From assembly GCF_001263205.1 (NCBI RefSeq), contig NZ_CP012333.1:3658001-3722000 (forward strand): DNA of 64,000 nt. The letters are read 5' to 3'. The stretch is from Labilithrix luteola (GTDB lineage: Bacteria; Myxococcota_A; Polyangia; Polyangiales; Polyangiaceae). Positions 1-9,138 of this stretch are shown here, one piece after another. A program made the position numbers and the translations under genes. Each line of letters starts with the position of its first letter. Position 1 is the stretch's first letter. The notes under the pieces were generated by a model, which worked only from the letters and a program-made list of their open reading frames with translations, searched no databases and had not been told where the DNA came from.

Positions 1-235
1 TCGTGCCCGTGACGTGCAGCTTGCCTCCCGAGACGGTGTACGCGAGCGCACCCTCTTTTCGGATCTCGTAGCGCTGCGTGAGATCGCTCGCCGAACCGAA
101 GCGCTCGACCACCGCGTCACCCGTGTATCGCTTGGCGACGGCGATCGACGCGATGTGCGCGTAAGCGACGTAGACGGCGATGAAGACGGCGAGCGATCCG
201 AGAACGGCCTGCGCCGCCTTGAGGAGGCGTTTCAT
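1..235 (-). CDS. N-terminal part of a membrane-anchored hypothetical protein (runs off the window)
   Basis: The visible 78 residues begin MKRLLKAAQAVLG and contain one strong hydrophobic segment at about residues 9-33, preceded by Lys/Arg. This suggests an N-terminal anchor or uncleaved signal with the rest exported; the following stretch is polar. The ATG at 235 overlaps the stop of the upstream glycosyltransferase in the form ATGA (235-232), so the two are probably translationally coupled and in one operon. I do not recognise the family from this fragment. By context it may act with the upstream GT-C enzyme in surface glycan or lipid modification, which is inference only. Confidence 0.6.
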   Translation of the reverse strand, partial: MKRLLKAAQAVLGSLAVFIAVYVAYAHIASIAVAKRYTGDAVVERFGSASDLTQRYEIRKEGALAYTVSGGKLHVTGT

Positions 236-1734
236 GCGCTCCTCGTGCGACGCCAAGCGACGAAGCCGGAGGGCACGTAGGCCGCGAGCCAGATCGCGAG
301 GAGCGGAAGGAGGGAGCACACGGAGGTCAGACCCATGAGGGAGCCGAGGTTGTAGCTAGCGTCACCACGCGGATCCAACGAGTAGATGTCGGCGCGGTTG
401 ACGGCGATCTCGCCGCGAGCGAGCGTCGCGAAGATGATTTCGTAGAGCGGGTTGGCCCGCCACGGATCCCCCTCGGGGAGCTCGATGCGGGTCGCCGTAC
501 AAGCGAGCATGATGATCACGCTTGGCACGAGCGAGAGGAGCGTCCATCGCAGGCCGGCCTTCGAACGCGCGAACCAGACGATGGGGATGACGAAGAACGG
601 AAGCGCAGGGACGAGGTGGCGCGGTCCTGTGCTGCCTCCGCCGTCCCACGCGTAGTAACCCGCGCAAAAGAAGACGTAGGCGAAGATCTGCGCCGCGCAG
701 AGTGCGAGCTCGGCCCGGCGCTCGCCCGAGGCGATCCACGAGCGGAGGCCGACGAGCGTGCAGATCAAGAAGGGGCAGAAGAAGAAGATCCCGCGGTAGC
801 GGCTGAGGAAGCTGCCGAACAGACCCACGAGCGACGGCAGGTTGATCCCGAGGACGCCGGTGCTCACGTGCGCGAGGAAGATGGGCTCGGCCATGTGCGA
901 GTACGGCAGGGAGAACGGACTACCGAATGCCCACCAGAGGAACGCGGAATGGATGACGAGCGGGGCGAAGGCGCCGGCGGCCGACCAGGCGAGCACGCGC
1001 ACCACCGGCCGCACACGCCGATCCGCCGAGAGCAGGTAGAGGCCCTGGCAGGCGACCAGCAGGCCCGTCGGGTACTCGGTGGTCATCACGAGACCCCAGA
1101 GCGCGCCGAGCAGAGCCAGGCGTGCGGGGCCGTTCTCCTCGGAGGCTTCGCCGTCCAGGGTGGCCTGCCGCGTCTTCACGACGAAGTAGAAGGAGGCCGC
1201 GAGCATCGCAGCCGCCGTCTGGTGACCGAAGAGGACCGTCGAAAAAGGAAAAGCGAGCGTGCCGAGCGCGTAGCCGGCGGTCAGCAGGTCGGCGAGTCGT
1301 GGCGTGGCTCCGAAGAGCCGGAGGCTGCGGCGTACGAAGATGCTGGCGATGACGCCGGACGCCGCCGAGATCACGAGCACGATCATGTGCAGCCGAATGC
1401 GCTGCATCACTCGCGAGTCCCGATCGAACCCGAGCGTGCGGTCGACCACGTTCATCGTCGCGTAAGGAATGGTCGCGAGCATCGAGACGGCCGGAGCCTT
1501 GTCGCACCAGAATTTCCCGTCGAACTCGCTCTTGTCGATGGTGAACCGGTGGTACGGCGTGATGTCGGGCTCGTGCCGTTCGACGAGCGACCGCGTCAGG
1601 AACATGCGCGTCGCTTGGTTCGGGTCGCCGCCCTCGTAGAAGTACGCGTACGTCACGGCGAGCAGAATGAAGAGCCGTGCCCGGAAGGCCGCGGCCATCC
1701 AGCGACGTACAGCGCTCTTGGGAGCGTCGATCAC
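232..1734 (-). CDS. Polytopic membrane protein, probable GT-C type glycosyltransferase
   Basis: A 500-residue protein with about ten hydrophobic segments spread over its length. After the first segment (residues 17-33) an exported acidic loop follows, with GGDPNQATRMF and later DKAPAVSML. This is the arrangement seen in GT-C enzymes such as ArnT and the PMT/GT39 group, where acidic residues in the first loop bind the polyprenyl-phosphate sugar donor. A C-terminal YNLGSLMGL stretch precedes the last segment. It would transfer a sugar to lipid or protein on the outer face of the inner membrane. It is divergent from two further GT-C genes starting at 1825, so the four genes form a probable surface-glycosylation locus. 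Substrate unknown; the family call is by architecture, not by search. Confidence 0.65.
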   Translation of the reverse strand: MIDAPKSAVRRWMAAAFRARLFILLAVTYAYFYEGGDPNQATRMFLTRSLVERHEPDITPYHRFTIDKSEFDGKFWCDKAPAVSMLATIPYATMNVVDRTLGFDRDSRVMQRIRLHMIVLVISAASGVIASIFVRRSLRLFGATPRLADLLTAGYALGTLAFPFSTVLFGHQTAAAMLAASFYFVVKTRQATLDGEASEENGPARLALLGALWGLVMTTEYPTGLLVACQGLYLLSADRRVRPVVRVLAWSAAGAFAPLVIHSAFLWWAFGSPFSLPYSHMAEPIFLAHVSTGVLGINLPSLVGLFGSFLSRYRGIFFFCPFLICTLVGLRSWIASGERRAELALCAAQIFAYVFFCAGYYAWDGGGSTGPRHLVPALPFFVIPIVWFARSKAGLRWTLLSLVPSVIIMLACTATRIELPEGDPWRANPLYEIIFATLARGEIAVNRADIYSLDPRGDASYNLGSLMGLTSVCSLLPLLAIWLAAYVPSGFVAWRRTRSA

Positions 1735-1824
1735 GCGAGGGATCTACACGTGCCTTGTCCTACCGCCAAGCACCCCATGGGCTTGCCCGCTCGGAACCAC
1801 TCGGCTAGAGCACTTTCGCCCCAA

Positions 1825-3783
1825 ATGCACGATGCGCGAGAATTCCGGACGACGGGGTCGTCTCGTGCCGAGGGCGCGCAGAGCGGCGTGGAGTATACCG
1901 GTCGCGCTAGGCGGAAGGGCCATGATGCCCGAGAGCGTCGTCTGCTGGCGCTCGCCCTCGGCGGCTCAGCCGTGGCGCTCGTGGCCGCCCACGCCACGCT
2001 GATTGGCTACAAGACGTTTGCCAACGTCGACGAGTCCTACGCCATCTCGCTCGCCCAGCGCCTGACGGAGGGCTTCCGCCTGTACGAGGGCGCCATCAGC
2101 CAGCGCGGCCCGCTCATGTACTACGTGTTCGAGCTCGTCGCGCGGGTGACGGGTTGGGACAACGTGGCCGGCTTGCGTCTCTGGGCGCTCGCCTTCTCGT
2201 TCGCTCAGGTAGGCGCCGTGGCGTGGGCTGGCTGCCGGCTCTTCTCTCGTCGAACGGGAAGCCTTGCCGCCGTCGCGATGACGTACATGCTCGTCGTCGG
2301 CCTGCCGCCGATTGATGGGCTCGCGCTGCATGGCGAGACCATCCAGGCACCACTTTTCGTCGTCGGCGCGACACTGGCGGTGTTCGCCACTCGTTCGCGT
2401 AAGCGGCGGGGCCTGCTGCTCGCGACGAGCGGTCTCGCCTTCGGAGCGGCGATCGCCGTCAAGCAGTCGGCGCTCATGCAGCCCGCGCCGGTCGTTCTCT
2501 ACCTGTTCGCCGACGCTTCGCGGAAGACGGTCCGCAAGATTCCCTGGAAAGATCTCCTCGTCTTCGTGGCGGGAGTGATCGCACCCCTCGCCGTCTTCGT
2601 GCTTCACGCGCTGGGCATCGGAACGCTGCGTTCGCTCGTCTACTATTGCTTCACGTACAACCTCTCGGTCCACCTTCGCCCGTCCGACGCCCTGCTCTCG
2701 CGCGCGTCGCTCGAGCCCTTGGCCGACTGGCTCAAGAAGCTGACGGCGTTCGTGATGGTCGTCGGTGCGGTCCTCGCCGCGCATGTCGCCTTCGTCGCCC
2801 GCCGCTGGCGGCGCGCCGTCTCCTCGCGCTCGATCTGGCCTTTCTTCCGAGGGTTCGGCGTCCTGCAGTACCTCGGCGCGCACGTCCTCGTCGGGACGAT
2901 CGCGGCCTCGTCAATGTACCGCTTCTTCCCGCACTACTACCTGCCGGTGCTTCCGCTGCTGGCCCTCGTCGTGGCCGCATGGATCGACCGGCACGTGCGT
3001 ATTCGCAACGCCGCCGCAGTTCGCTTCGCGACCGCTCTCCTCGCTGCGGTGACCGTCGTCGCCGCGGGTTTCTCGGCATATGCGTACGAGAAGATCGACG
3101 GTCTCGTCACGCATGGGCCGACGGTCCGGCGCGTCGCGCGGTTCGTGGAGGCGACCACGTCACCCGACGCGAAGCTCTTCGTCTGGGGTTTTTCCCCCTG
3201 GATCTATCCGTACGCCCATCGCCGTCCCGCCGGGCGCTACGTCTTCGAGACGTACGTGACGGGGTTCGTTCCGTGGTTCTTCGACGCCTATCCTCACGAA
3301 GCCTCGCGCGTCGTGCCGGGCTCGCTCGAGGCACTGCTCGGCGATCTCGATCGTGAGAAACCCGAGATCGTGGTCGACGCCGGCAGCGTTCTCCTAGCGC
3401 GTCCGATGCGCGCGTACGGAGCGGCGGCCACCTGGCTTCACGCCAACTACTGTTTCGAAGTGCGCGTGAGCGGGTACGACGTCTACCGTCGCAAGACGCC
3501 GGCGGGCTGCGCGTCCGAGGACTTCCCCACCTCTCATCCGCCTGTGGACTACTTCGGACTTCCCATGGCCGTGGCCATGCCGCTTCTCGTCGACGAAGCA
3601 TCGTCTCGGCCACTCTGCACCGCGGACGACGACGACCCCGTTTGGTTCCCGGGCGGCGGCCCCAAGGCCGGCCTCGACGTGCTGCTTCCGCTGTCGCGCG
3701 CGAAGATCGAGGCCGAACATCGCAAAGACGGGGTGGCGTATCCGGGCGAGCTCCGTCCCCCGATCACGTGCGCTCCGCGATGA
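1825..3783 (+). CDS. GT39/ArnT-like membrane glycosyltransferase
   Basis: A protein of about 650 residues with a first hydrophobic helix followed by FANVDESYAISLAQRL. The DE pair in the first exported loop is the expected donor-binding site of ArnT/PMT-type GT-C transferases. Next comes QRGPLMYYVFEL, typical of this group, and then roughly ten further membrane segments. The C-terminal third, from about residue 420, is soluble and probably periplasmic. The open frame extends far upstream, but that extension lacks gene-like composition and is antisense to the neighbouring gene. ATG 1825 is the most economical start, and GTG 1888 is also possible; neither has a clear ribosome site. The stop overlaps the next start (ATGA at 3780-3783), so the two are coupled. 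Confidence 0.7.
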   Translation: MHDAREFRTTGSSRAEGAQSGVEYTGRARRKGHDARERRLLALALGGSAVALVAAHATLIGYKTFANVDESYAISLAQRLTEGFRLYEGAISQRGPLMYYVFELVARVTGWDNVAGLRLWALAFSFAQVGAVAWAGCRLFSRRTGSLAAVAMTYMLVVGLPPIDGLALHGETIQAPLFVVGATLAVFATRSRKRRGLLLATSGLAFGAAIAVKQSALMQPAPVVLYLFADASRKTVRKIPWKDLLVFVAGVIAPLAVFVLHALGIGTLRSLVYYCFTYNLSVHLRPSDALLSRASLEPLADWLKKLTAFVMVVGAVLAAHVAFVARRWRRAVSSRSIWPFFRGFGVLQYLGAHVLVGTIAASSMYRFFPHYYLPVLPLLALVVAAWIDRHVRIRNAAAVRFATALLAAVTVVAAGFSAYAYEKIDGLVTHGPTVRRVARFVEATTSPDAKLFVWGFSPWIYPYAHRRPAGRYVFETYVTGFVPWFFDAYPHEASRVVPGSLEALLGDLDREKPEIVVDAGSVLLARPMRAYGAAATWLHANYCFEVRVSGYDVYRRKTPAGCASEDFPTSHPPVDYFGLPMAVAMPLLVDEASSRPLCTADDDDPVWFPGGGPKAGLDVLLPLSRAKIEAEHRKDGVAYPGELRPPITCAPR

Positions 3784-5498
3784 CCTCGTCCCGCCTGCTC
3801 GAACCGAAGACCGAGCGCGTCGCGGTGGCGGTGGTCGTCGTCCTTTCGGTCGTGATCGCCCGCGCCATCGGCCACTACGCGCTCGAAGACGTCCCGCACG
3901 TCATGGACGAGATCGCCTACACGTTGCAGGCGAAGACGTTCGCCACGGGCCACCTCTCGGCGCCCGTGCACCTGCCTCGTGCGTCCTTCGGGATGTGGTT
4001 CGTCGAGGACCGCACGCGCTTCTTCAGCATCTTTCCGCCCGGATGGCCGGCGGTGCTCGCCATGGGGCTCGTCGTCGGGCTCGGCGCGTGGGTGAATCCG
4101 CTCCTGCACGGTGCAACCACGTTCGTCGTCGCAAGGGCCTCGTCACGGCTCGCCGATGCACGCACTTCGAACGTGCCGATCGCGCTCGTCAGCGCGCTTC
4201 TCTACGGCTCGAGCCCGCAAGCTCTGCTCCTCGCCGGGACGTACATGTCCCATACGCTCGTCGCGTTCTGCGCGTCGCTCGTTCTGCTCGCAGGCCTCGA
4301 CCTCGCGATCCGCGAGTCCGGGGAAGACGATTCCTTCGTCGCGGGGCTCTGGCGTCGTGCTCGCATGCCGGCGGCGGGTTTTGCGCTAGGCGCGGTCGCG
4401 ACGAGCCGACCTCTCTGCGCCGTGGCTCTCGGCCTGATGTTCCTGGCGCTCGTCGCGATCGCGGTGCGTCGTGGGGCGCGACCCGTTCGTGAGGTCGTCG
4501 AGGTCGTCGTGCCGGCGTTCGTCCTCGTGGCGCTGCTCCTGGCCTACAATCACAGCCTCACGGGCAACGCGCTCCGCTTTCCTCAGAGCGCGTTCTTCGA
4601 CGAGCACGGGCCGCCGGTGGACGTGCCGCTGTTCCGCTACGGTCCCGGCTGCAACGACCTTGGCTTCGGCCCGACGCACGGATGCGAGGTCGGACTCCCG
4701 GACGGCAAGCACTCGATCGGGAACGCGTTCAGCAACACCGGCGACAACCTCACCGCGTGGTTCTATCTGGCCGGCGGCGGTCCGCTCGTCTTCCTCTTCG
4801 CCATTCTCGCTCTCGTCTTCGTGGGCAAGCGAGACGAGCGGCTGCCGAGGCTCGTGGTCTTCGCGCTCGTACCGGTGACGCTCGCTCTTTACGGGCTCTA
4901 CTGGTACGCCGGCACGTGTTACGGCGCGCGCTTCTACCAGGTGGCACTGCCCGCCCTCGTGTTGCTCGCGGCCCTCGGAGCGTGTGACCTTGCGCGGCGC
5001 TCGAAGCTCGTCTTCGTGATCGGTGTCGTTTTCTACCTCGGCTATGACGTGATCCTCACGCGAGCGGCCGCCCGAGAGGTCGGGCAGGGGTATTGGGGAA
5101 CGGATGCCCGGTTCGCGCATCTCGTCGAGCGCTGGAACGGCCCGCCGGGCCTCGTCCTCGTGGCGTTCGAAGACGAGGACCTCCACGGTCGTCATACGCT
5201 GACGACCTTCCTTCACGACGTGCCTTGGCTCAACAACATCCGGGCGCTCGGGGCGCTCGGCCAGAACCGTCCCGACCACACCGGCCCCGTCGTCTTTGCG
5301 CGCTTCCACCCAGGCTTGATGCAGGAGCTGCGCGCGAACTACCCGGATCGCGAGCGCTGGCTCTTCGTGGTCGGAACGCACGGGCCGGACAAGCTCGTAC
5401 GCTACGACCAGACGAATTTCCCGGCGCTCGAGGCGGAAACCCCGCCGCCGCGCGAGAATTTCGACGGCTACATCCTCCCCGCGCCGCTCGCGCCCTGA
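3780..5498 (+). CDS. GT-C type membrane glycosyltransferase
   Basis: A protein of 572 residues beginning MTSSRLLEPK. After the first helix it has VMDEIAYTLQAKTF, again a DE motif in the first exported loop, then IFPPGWPAVLAMG, a pattern common in polyprenyl-phosphate-sugar dependent GT-C transferases. About ten membrane segments follow and a soluble tail of about 150 residues closes the protein. The start is fixed by the ATGA overlap with the preceding gene, which makes this a two-gene operon of related enzymes. Such pairs usually add sugars to lipid-linked glycans or to exported proteins. The acceptor cannot be read from sequence. Confidence 0.68.
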   Translation: MTSSRLLEPKTERVAVAVVVVLSVVIARAIGHYALEDVPHVMDEIAYTLQAKTFATGHLSAPVHLPRASFGMWFVEDRTRFFSIFPPGWPAVLAMGLVVGLGAWVNPLLHGATTFVVARASSRLADARTSNVPIALVSALLYGSSPQALLLAGTYMSHTLVAFCASLVLLAGLDLAIRESGEDDSFVAGLWRRARMPAAGFALGAVATSRPLCAVALGLMFLALVAIAVRRGARPVREVVEVVVPAFVLVALLLAYNHSLTGNALRFPQSAFFDEHGPPVDVPLFRYGPGCNDLGFGPTHGCEVGLPDGKHSIGNAFSNTGDNLTAWFYLAGGGPLVFLFAILALVFVGKRDERLPRLVVFALVPVTLALYGLYWYAGTCYGARFYQVALPALVLLAALGACDLARRSKLVFVIGVVFYLGYDVILTRAAAREVGQGYWGTDARFAHLVERWNGPPGLVLVAFEDEDLHGRHTLTTFLHDVPWLNNIRALGALGQNRPDHTGPVVFARFHPGLMQELRANYPDRERWLFVVGTHGPDKLVRYDQTNFPALEAETPPPRENFDGYILPAPLAP

Positions 5499-5517
5499 CG
5501 CGCCCGGCGCTCGGGTG

Positions 5518-5540
5518 TTGTCGGGCTGGGCGCCCGACAA
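5518..5540 (+). terminator. 9-bp perfect stem, possible terminator of the GT-C operon
   Basis: Arms 5518-5526 and 5532-5540 are exact reverse complements (TTGTCGGGC / GCCCGACAA) around a 5-base loop. The stem lies 20 bases after the glycosyltransferase stop and 41 bases before the next start. No T-run follows, so termination by this hairpin alone is uncertain; it could instead be a regulator site for the downstream gene. Confidence 0.4.
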
Positions 5541-5581
5541 GCCTGCCGGTCTTCCCGCGGCTTTGCTAAGCTCGCATCGCG

Positions 5582-7012
5582 ATGCTCCCTGAAAAGAAAC
5601 AGGTCCTCATCGTCGACGACGAGCCGAACCTGCGGAAGATCCTTGCCGCTCAGCTCTCGCGCGACGGCTACGACGTTCTCCTCGCGGAAGACGGTGAGCA
5701 GGGTCTGGCGGTTCTTCGGGAGCACCACATCGACCTGGTCGTGACCGACCTCAAGATGCCGAAGGTCGACGGGATGACCCTCCTCCGTGAAGCGCTCCGC
5801 GAGGCGCCCGAGCTGCCGATCATCATGATCACGGCGCACGGCACGGTCGACACCGCGGTGGAGGCGCTGAAGCTGGGAGCCTTCGACTACCTCACCAAGC
5901 CGTTCGACAAAGACGAAGTCCGTCAGATCGTTTCGAAGGCGCTCAAGACGCGTCAGCTCGCCGAGGAAGAAGCGACGAGCGCACCGAAAGACGTGCCGGG
6001 GGCGCGTTTCGGAATCATCGGTCAGTCGCCGGGCCTCACCGATCTCTACGCCGTTCTCGAGCGCGTGGCGGACAGCCCGACCACCGTGCTCATCACCGGC
6101 GAGAGCGGCACGGGCAAAGAGCTCGTCGCACGCGCGCTGCACGACCACTCGTCGCGTCGCGGCAAGCCCTTCATCAAGGTCAATTGCGCCGCGATTCCGA
6201 AGGAGCTCATCGAGAGCGAGCTCTTCGGCTACGAGCGTGGCGCGTTCACCGGCGCGGTGTCGAGCAAGCCTGGGCGCTTCGAGCTCGCCAACGGCGGCAC
6301 GCTCTTCCTCGACGAGATCGGCGAGATCCCCGTCGAGATGCAGGTGAAGCTCCTTCGCGCACTGCAGGAGAGCGAGTTCGAGCGCGTCGGCGGCATCAAG
6401 ACGATTCGCGTCGACGTTCGCCTCGTCGCCGCGACGAACCGCGATCTCAAGAAGCTCATCGCGCAGAGCGCGTTCCGCGAAGATCTCTTCTATCGTCTGA
6501 ACGTCGTCTCCATCCGTCTGCCTGCGCTCCGCGAGCGCGCCACCGACATTCCGCTGCTCGTCGATCACTTCCTCACCAAGTTCAACGACCGCCTGAAGAA
6601 GCACGTGGCGGGCGTCGAACCCGAGGCGCTCGACCTGCTTTCGGCGTACGGCTGGCCGGGCAACATCCGCGAGCTCGAAAACGTGATGGAGCGCGCCGTT
6701 CTTTTCTGCGACGCCCAGAAGCTTCGCGTCGAAGACTTGCCGGTCGAGTTGCGCGGTGTGAGCGGATCGATGCTTCCCCCGCCGGATGCCGCCCAGATCG
6801 ACATGAACGATCTGCCCGCGGAAGGTGGTTTGAAGGAGCACGTGAAGGTGGCCATGAGCCGCCTCGAGCGCGACCTCGTGAGTCGCGCCCTCAAGCAGAC
6901 GAACGGCAACGTCACGCACGCGGCCCGCCTGCTCAAGATCTCGCGCAAGGGTCTGCAGCTGAAGATGAAAGAGCTCGGACTGCGCGAGGGCGTAGGCGAG
7001 AAGAACGAGTAG
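5582..7012 (+). CDS. Sigma-54 dependent response regulator, NtrC/AtoC type
   Basis: A 476-residue activator with the classic three parts. The receiver (1-125) has the acidic pair D12/D13, phospho-acceptor D56 in VVTDLKMP and the conserved TKPFD. The AAA+ domain (about 145-375) has Walker A GESGTGKE at 173-180, an intact GAFTGA sigma-54 contact loop at 220-225 and Walker B LFLDEIGE at 241-248. A Fis-type helix-turn-helix follows (about 435-470, NVTHAARLLKISRKGLQLK). When phosphorylated it should oligomerise at an enhancer and open sigma-54 promoters. No histidine kinase is adjacent, so it is an orphan; the next gene starts 5 bases downstream and is likely co-transcribed. Confidence 0.93.
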   Translation: MLPEKKQVLIVDDEPNLRKILAAQLSRDGYDVLLAEDGEQGLAVLREHHIDLVVTDLKMPKVDGMTLLREALREAPELPIIMITAHGTVDTAVEALKLGAFDYLTKPFDKDEVRQIVSKALKTRQLAEEEATSAPKDVPGARFGIIGQSPGLTDLYAVLERVADSPTTVLITGESGTGKELVARALHDHSSRRGKPFIKVNCAAIPKELIESELFGYERGAFTGAVSSKPGRFELANGGTLFLDEIGEIPVEMQVKLLRALQESEFERVGGIKTIRVDVRLVAATNRDLKKLIAQSAFREDLFYRLNVVSIRLPALRERATDIPLLVDHFLTKFNDRLKKHVAGVEPEALDLLSAYGWPGNIRELENVMERAVLFCDAQKLRVEDLPVELRGVSGSMLPPPDAAQIDMNDLPAEGGLKEHVKVAMSRLERDLVSRALKQTNGNVTHAARLLKISRKGLQLKMKELGLREGVGEKNE

Positions 7013-7017
7013 TCGAC

Positions 7018-8169
7018 GTGACGCTGTCGTTTCGCTCGATGACGCCGGCCCTGTTCGGCGTGGTTTCTCTTCTCGTCGTCGCCTGCAAGCGCACGCCGGC
7101 GCCCGCAACGGACGCGGGAGCGGGCGCGGGCGTGATTCTCCCGCCTCGTTCCTCGATGGATGCCGGAGGCGTGCCGCGCCCGGGCATGGTGTGGATCCCA
7201 GCGGGAACGCTGCGCGCGGGTACGCCCGTCGAGCGCATTCCGCGCGTGCCGGACGAGGAGCTTCCCGGCGTGCCGCTCGAGATGGGTGGATTCTACATCG
7301 ATACGTTGCCCTGGCCGAACGAGCCGGGCGCCATCCCCACGTCGAACGTCACGCGTGACGAAGCCGCGGCTCTCTGCGCGACCAAGGGCAAGCGCCTCTG
7401 CACGGAGCTCGAGTGGGAGCGTGCGTGCAAAGGCGAGGGCAACGGCGCTTACGAATACGGCGATGCCTATCGCGCGGCGGCGTGTGGGACCGGCGTCACC
7501 GCGGAAGAGGCGGCGCGACGGCCCACGGGCGAGCACGCGCAGTGCAAGAGCTCGTTCGGCGTCTCCGACATGCACGGTGGCGTCTGGGAGTGGACCGACA
7601 GCGCCTGGGCGCGTGGAAACAAGGACAGCTCGCTCGGCGTGCTCCGCGGCGGTAACGCGGTTGCCGGCGAGCTCGTCGGCCGCTGCTCGAACGCCATCGG
7701 TCGCGCCACCACCAAGAAGTCGCCCACGATGGGGCTGCGGTGCTGCGCGGGCGCGAAGAACGAAGCGAAGGTCGATCTCACGCTCAAGGGCCAGCCGGTC
7801 ATCGAGCAGATCGGTCATCTCGACGAGCTGCACGACGCCTGGGAGCCCACGCTCCGCGAGGCGATCGGAACGGCGGCCAACCACATCACTCGCGCCTATC
7901 GATGGGTGCCGGTTCCCAACGAGGAGCTGCTTCTCATCGTCGGCTGCAACACGGTGGCGCCCGTCACCTGCTCGATCGCCATCGCCCGTGACGGCACCAG
8001 CAAGAGCATCGTGGCCTCGGCCGAAATCGGCCGCACCACCCCGGATGTTCTTCGCCTGGGCGACGTCCGCCACCTCCGCGTGCGCGGTCTGGACGTTCGC
8101 GGCACGTTCGGGCGCGACGTCACCTACGTCTACGGCAACGTCGACGTCGCTGACGTGCGGCGCCCCTGA
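7018..8169 (+). CDS. Secreted lipoprotein with a SUMF1/formylglycine-enzyme-like domain
   Basis: About 383 residues. The N-terminus MTLSFRSMTPALFGVVSLL then VVAC is a lipoprotein signal. GTG 7018 is preferred over ATG 7039 because it supplies the Arg of the n-region. Residues about 60-250 carry the SUMF1/FGE fold: GMVWIPAGT, GKRLCTELEWERACKG, GVSDMHGGVWEWTD, VLRGGN and MGLRCC. Proteins of this fold either oxidise cysteine to formylglycine or only bind ligands. The many cysteines here fit an exported disulfide-bonded form, so a catalytic role is doubtful. About 125 C-terminal residues are unrecognised. The gene follows the sigma-54 regulator by 5 bases. Confidence 0.75.
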   Translation: MTLSFRSMTPALFGVVSLLVVACKRTPAPATDAGAGAGVILPPRSSMDAGGVPRPGMVWIPAGTLRAGTPVERIPRVPDEELPGVPLEMGGFYIDTLPWPNEPGAIPTSNVTRDEAAALCATKGKRLCTELEWERACKGEGNGAYEYGDAYRAAACGTGVTAEEAARRPTGEHAQCKSSFGVSDMHGGVWEWTDSAWARGNKDSSLGVLRGGNAVAGELVGRCSNAIGRATTKKSPTMGLRCCAGAKNEAKVDLTLKGQPVIEQIGHLDELHDAWEPTLREAIGTAANHITRAYRWVPVPNEELLLIVGCNTVAPVTCSIAIARDGTSKSIVASAEIGRTTPDVLRLGDVRHLRVRGLDVRGTFGRDVTYVYGNVDVADVRRP

Positions 8170-8186
8170 TCGCGTGATCCCCTGAT

Positions 8187-8864
8187 TCAGCGGGGGGGAG
8201 TGCGCGGGCGGATGCTCTCGGGGAGGATCCCGAAGCTCGCCTCGCTGGCGACGTCGTCGTCGCCCTCGGGCACGCGCGTCGTCTGCGCGGCCATCGCCGG
8301 GGGGATCATCGACGAGATCTCTTCGGCGAGTGACAGGGCGTTTTCGGTGTCGCCTCGCAGATAGAGCTCGCGCATCGCGGTGACGCGCGGATCGCCGATC
8401 GTCGTCGGAGACGTGGCCACGGTGTTGTCACCACCGTCACCACCGTCACGGTCGTCACTCGCGCCGGACGCGGCGGTCGTGCGGGCCAGAGCCTCGAGCG
8501 ACGTTTGGCGCGTGAGGTCGGGGTCGTATTCGGCGTCGGTGTCGGTGTCGGTGTCGTAGTCGAGGCTGTCGAACGCGACGAGATCTTCGAGGTCGTCGAC
8601 GAGGTCCGTATCGTGGAGGACGAACGGGGTGATGTCGTCGTCACCCACGTGCGCGCGCGGGATGACTTCCGAACGATCACGACGGAGCAGCTGTTCCTCG
8701 AAGCTGCTCTCGGGACTCGACTCGACGCGCCGGCTCGAAAGCTCGAGGGACTCGTGCGCGTACGACGCGTGCGGCATGTAGGCGTGCCCCCGCGCGCTGG
8801 GCGAGCTGCGCAGGTTGCTGGATGCGAGGCCGTGCTCCTCTTGTCCCGCTTTGAGCCGCCGCAT
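8187..8864 (-). CDS. Acidic low-complexity hypothetical protein
   Basis: Up to 225 residues; a later ATG in MPHASYAH is an alternative start. The centre is strongly acidic with a DTDTDTDAEYDPD run encoded by short GTCGGT repeats (8535-8556) and a DDRDGGDGGD stretch. The only fold-like part is near the C-terminus, DPRVTAMRELYLRGD followed by TENALSLAEEI. This resembles a single TPR-like helical hairpin often seen at the end of myxobacterial regulatory proteins. No signal peptide or membrane segment. It converges with the SUMF1-like gene, 17 bases apart. I cannot assign a function; it is probably a cytoplasmic adaptor-like protein. Confidence 0.5.
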   Translation of the reverse strand: MRRLKAGQEEHGLASSNLRSSPSARGHAYMPHASYAHESLELSSRRVESSPESSFEEQLLRRDRSEVIPRAHVGDDDITPFVLHDTDLVDDLEDLVAFDSLDYDTDTDTDAEYDPDLTRQTSLEALARTTAASGASDDRDGGDGGDNTVATSPTTIGDPRVTAMRELYLRGDTENALSLAEEISSMIPPAMAAQTTRVPEGDDDVASEASFGILPESIRPRTPPR

Positions 8865-9138
8865 CGGTCGATGGAAGTAGCAAATCCGTCGAGCAGCACC
8901 GGTCTCGTGTGCATCTCTTGGGGCTCCGAACGATCTCGCGGAACCTTTTCGAGCGGGCTCTGTCTTTCCCTACGAGACGACGCCAAGGCCTGGAAAAACA
9001 GGCAGTAGGTATCGTTTTACACTGGCAAACGGCGTGTCCGTGACGACTTCGCGTCACGTGTTTCGCACGCGGGCTGCCCAAGAACCGAGGTGTTCCGCGT
9101 TCGCGTGGGATGCCCTTTGTCCACCCACGTCGAGAGCC

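Noticed and set aside
616..1824. Extension of the GT39-like gene back to 616
   Set aside because: The first 400 codons are antisense to the upstream glycosyltransferase and are Arg/Glu-rich; membrane features begin only after 1888.
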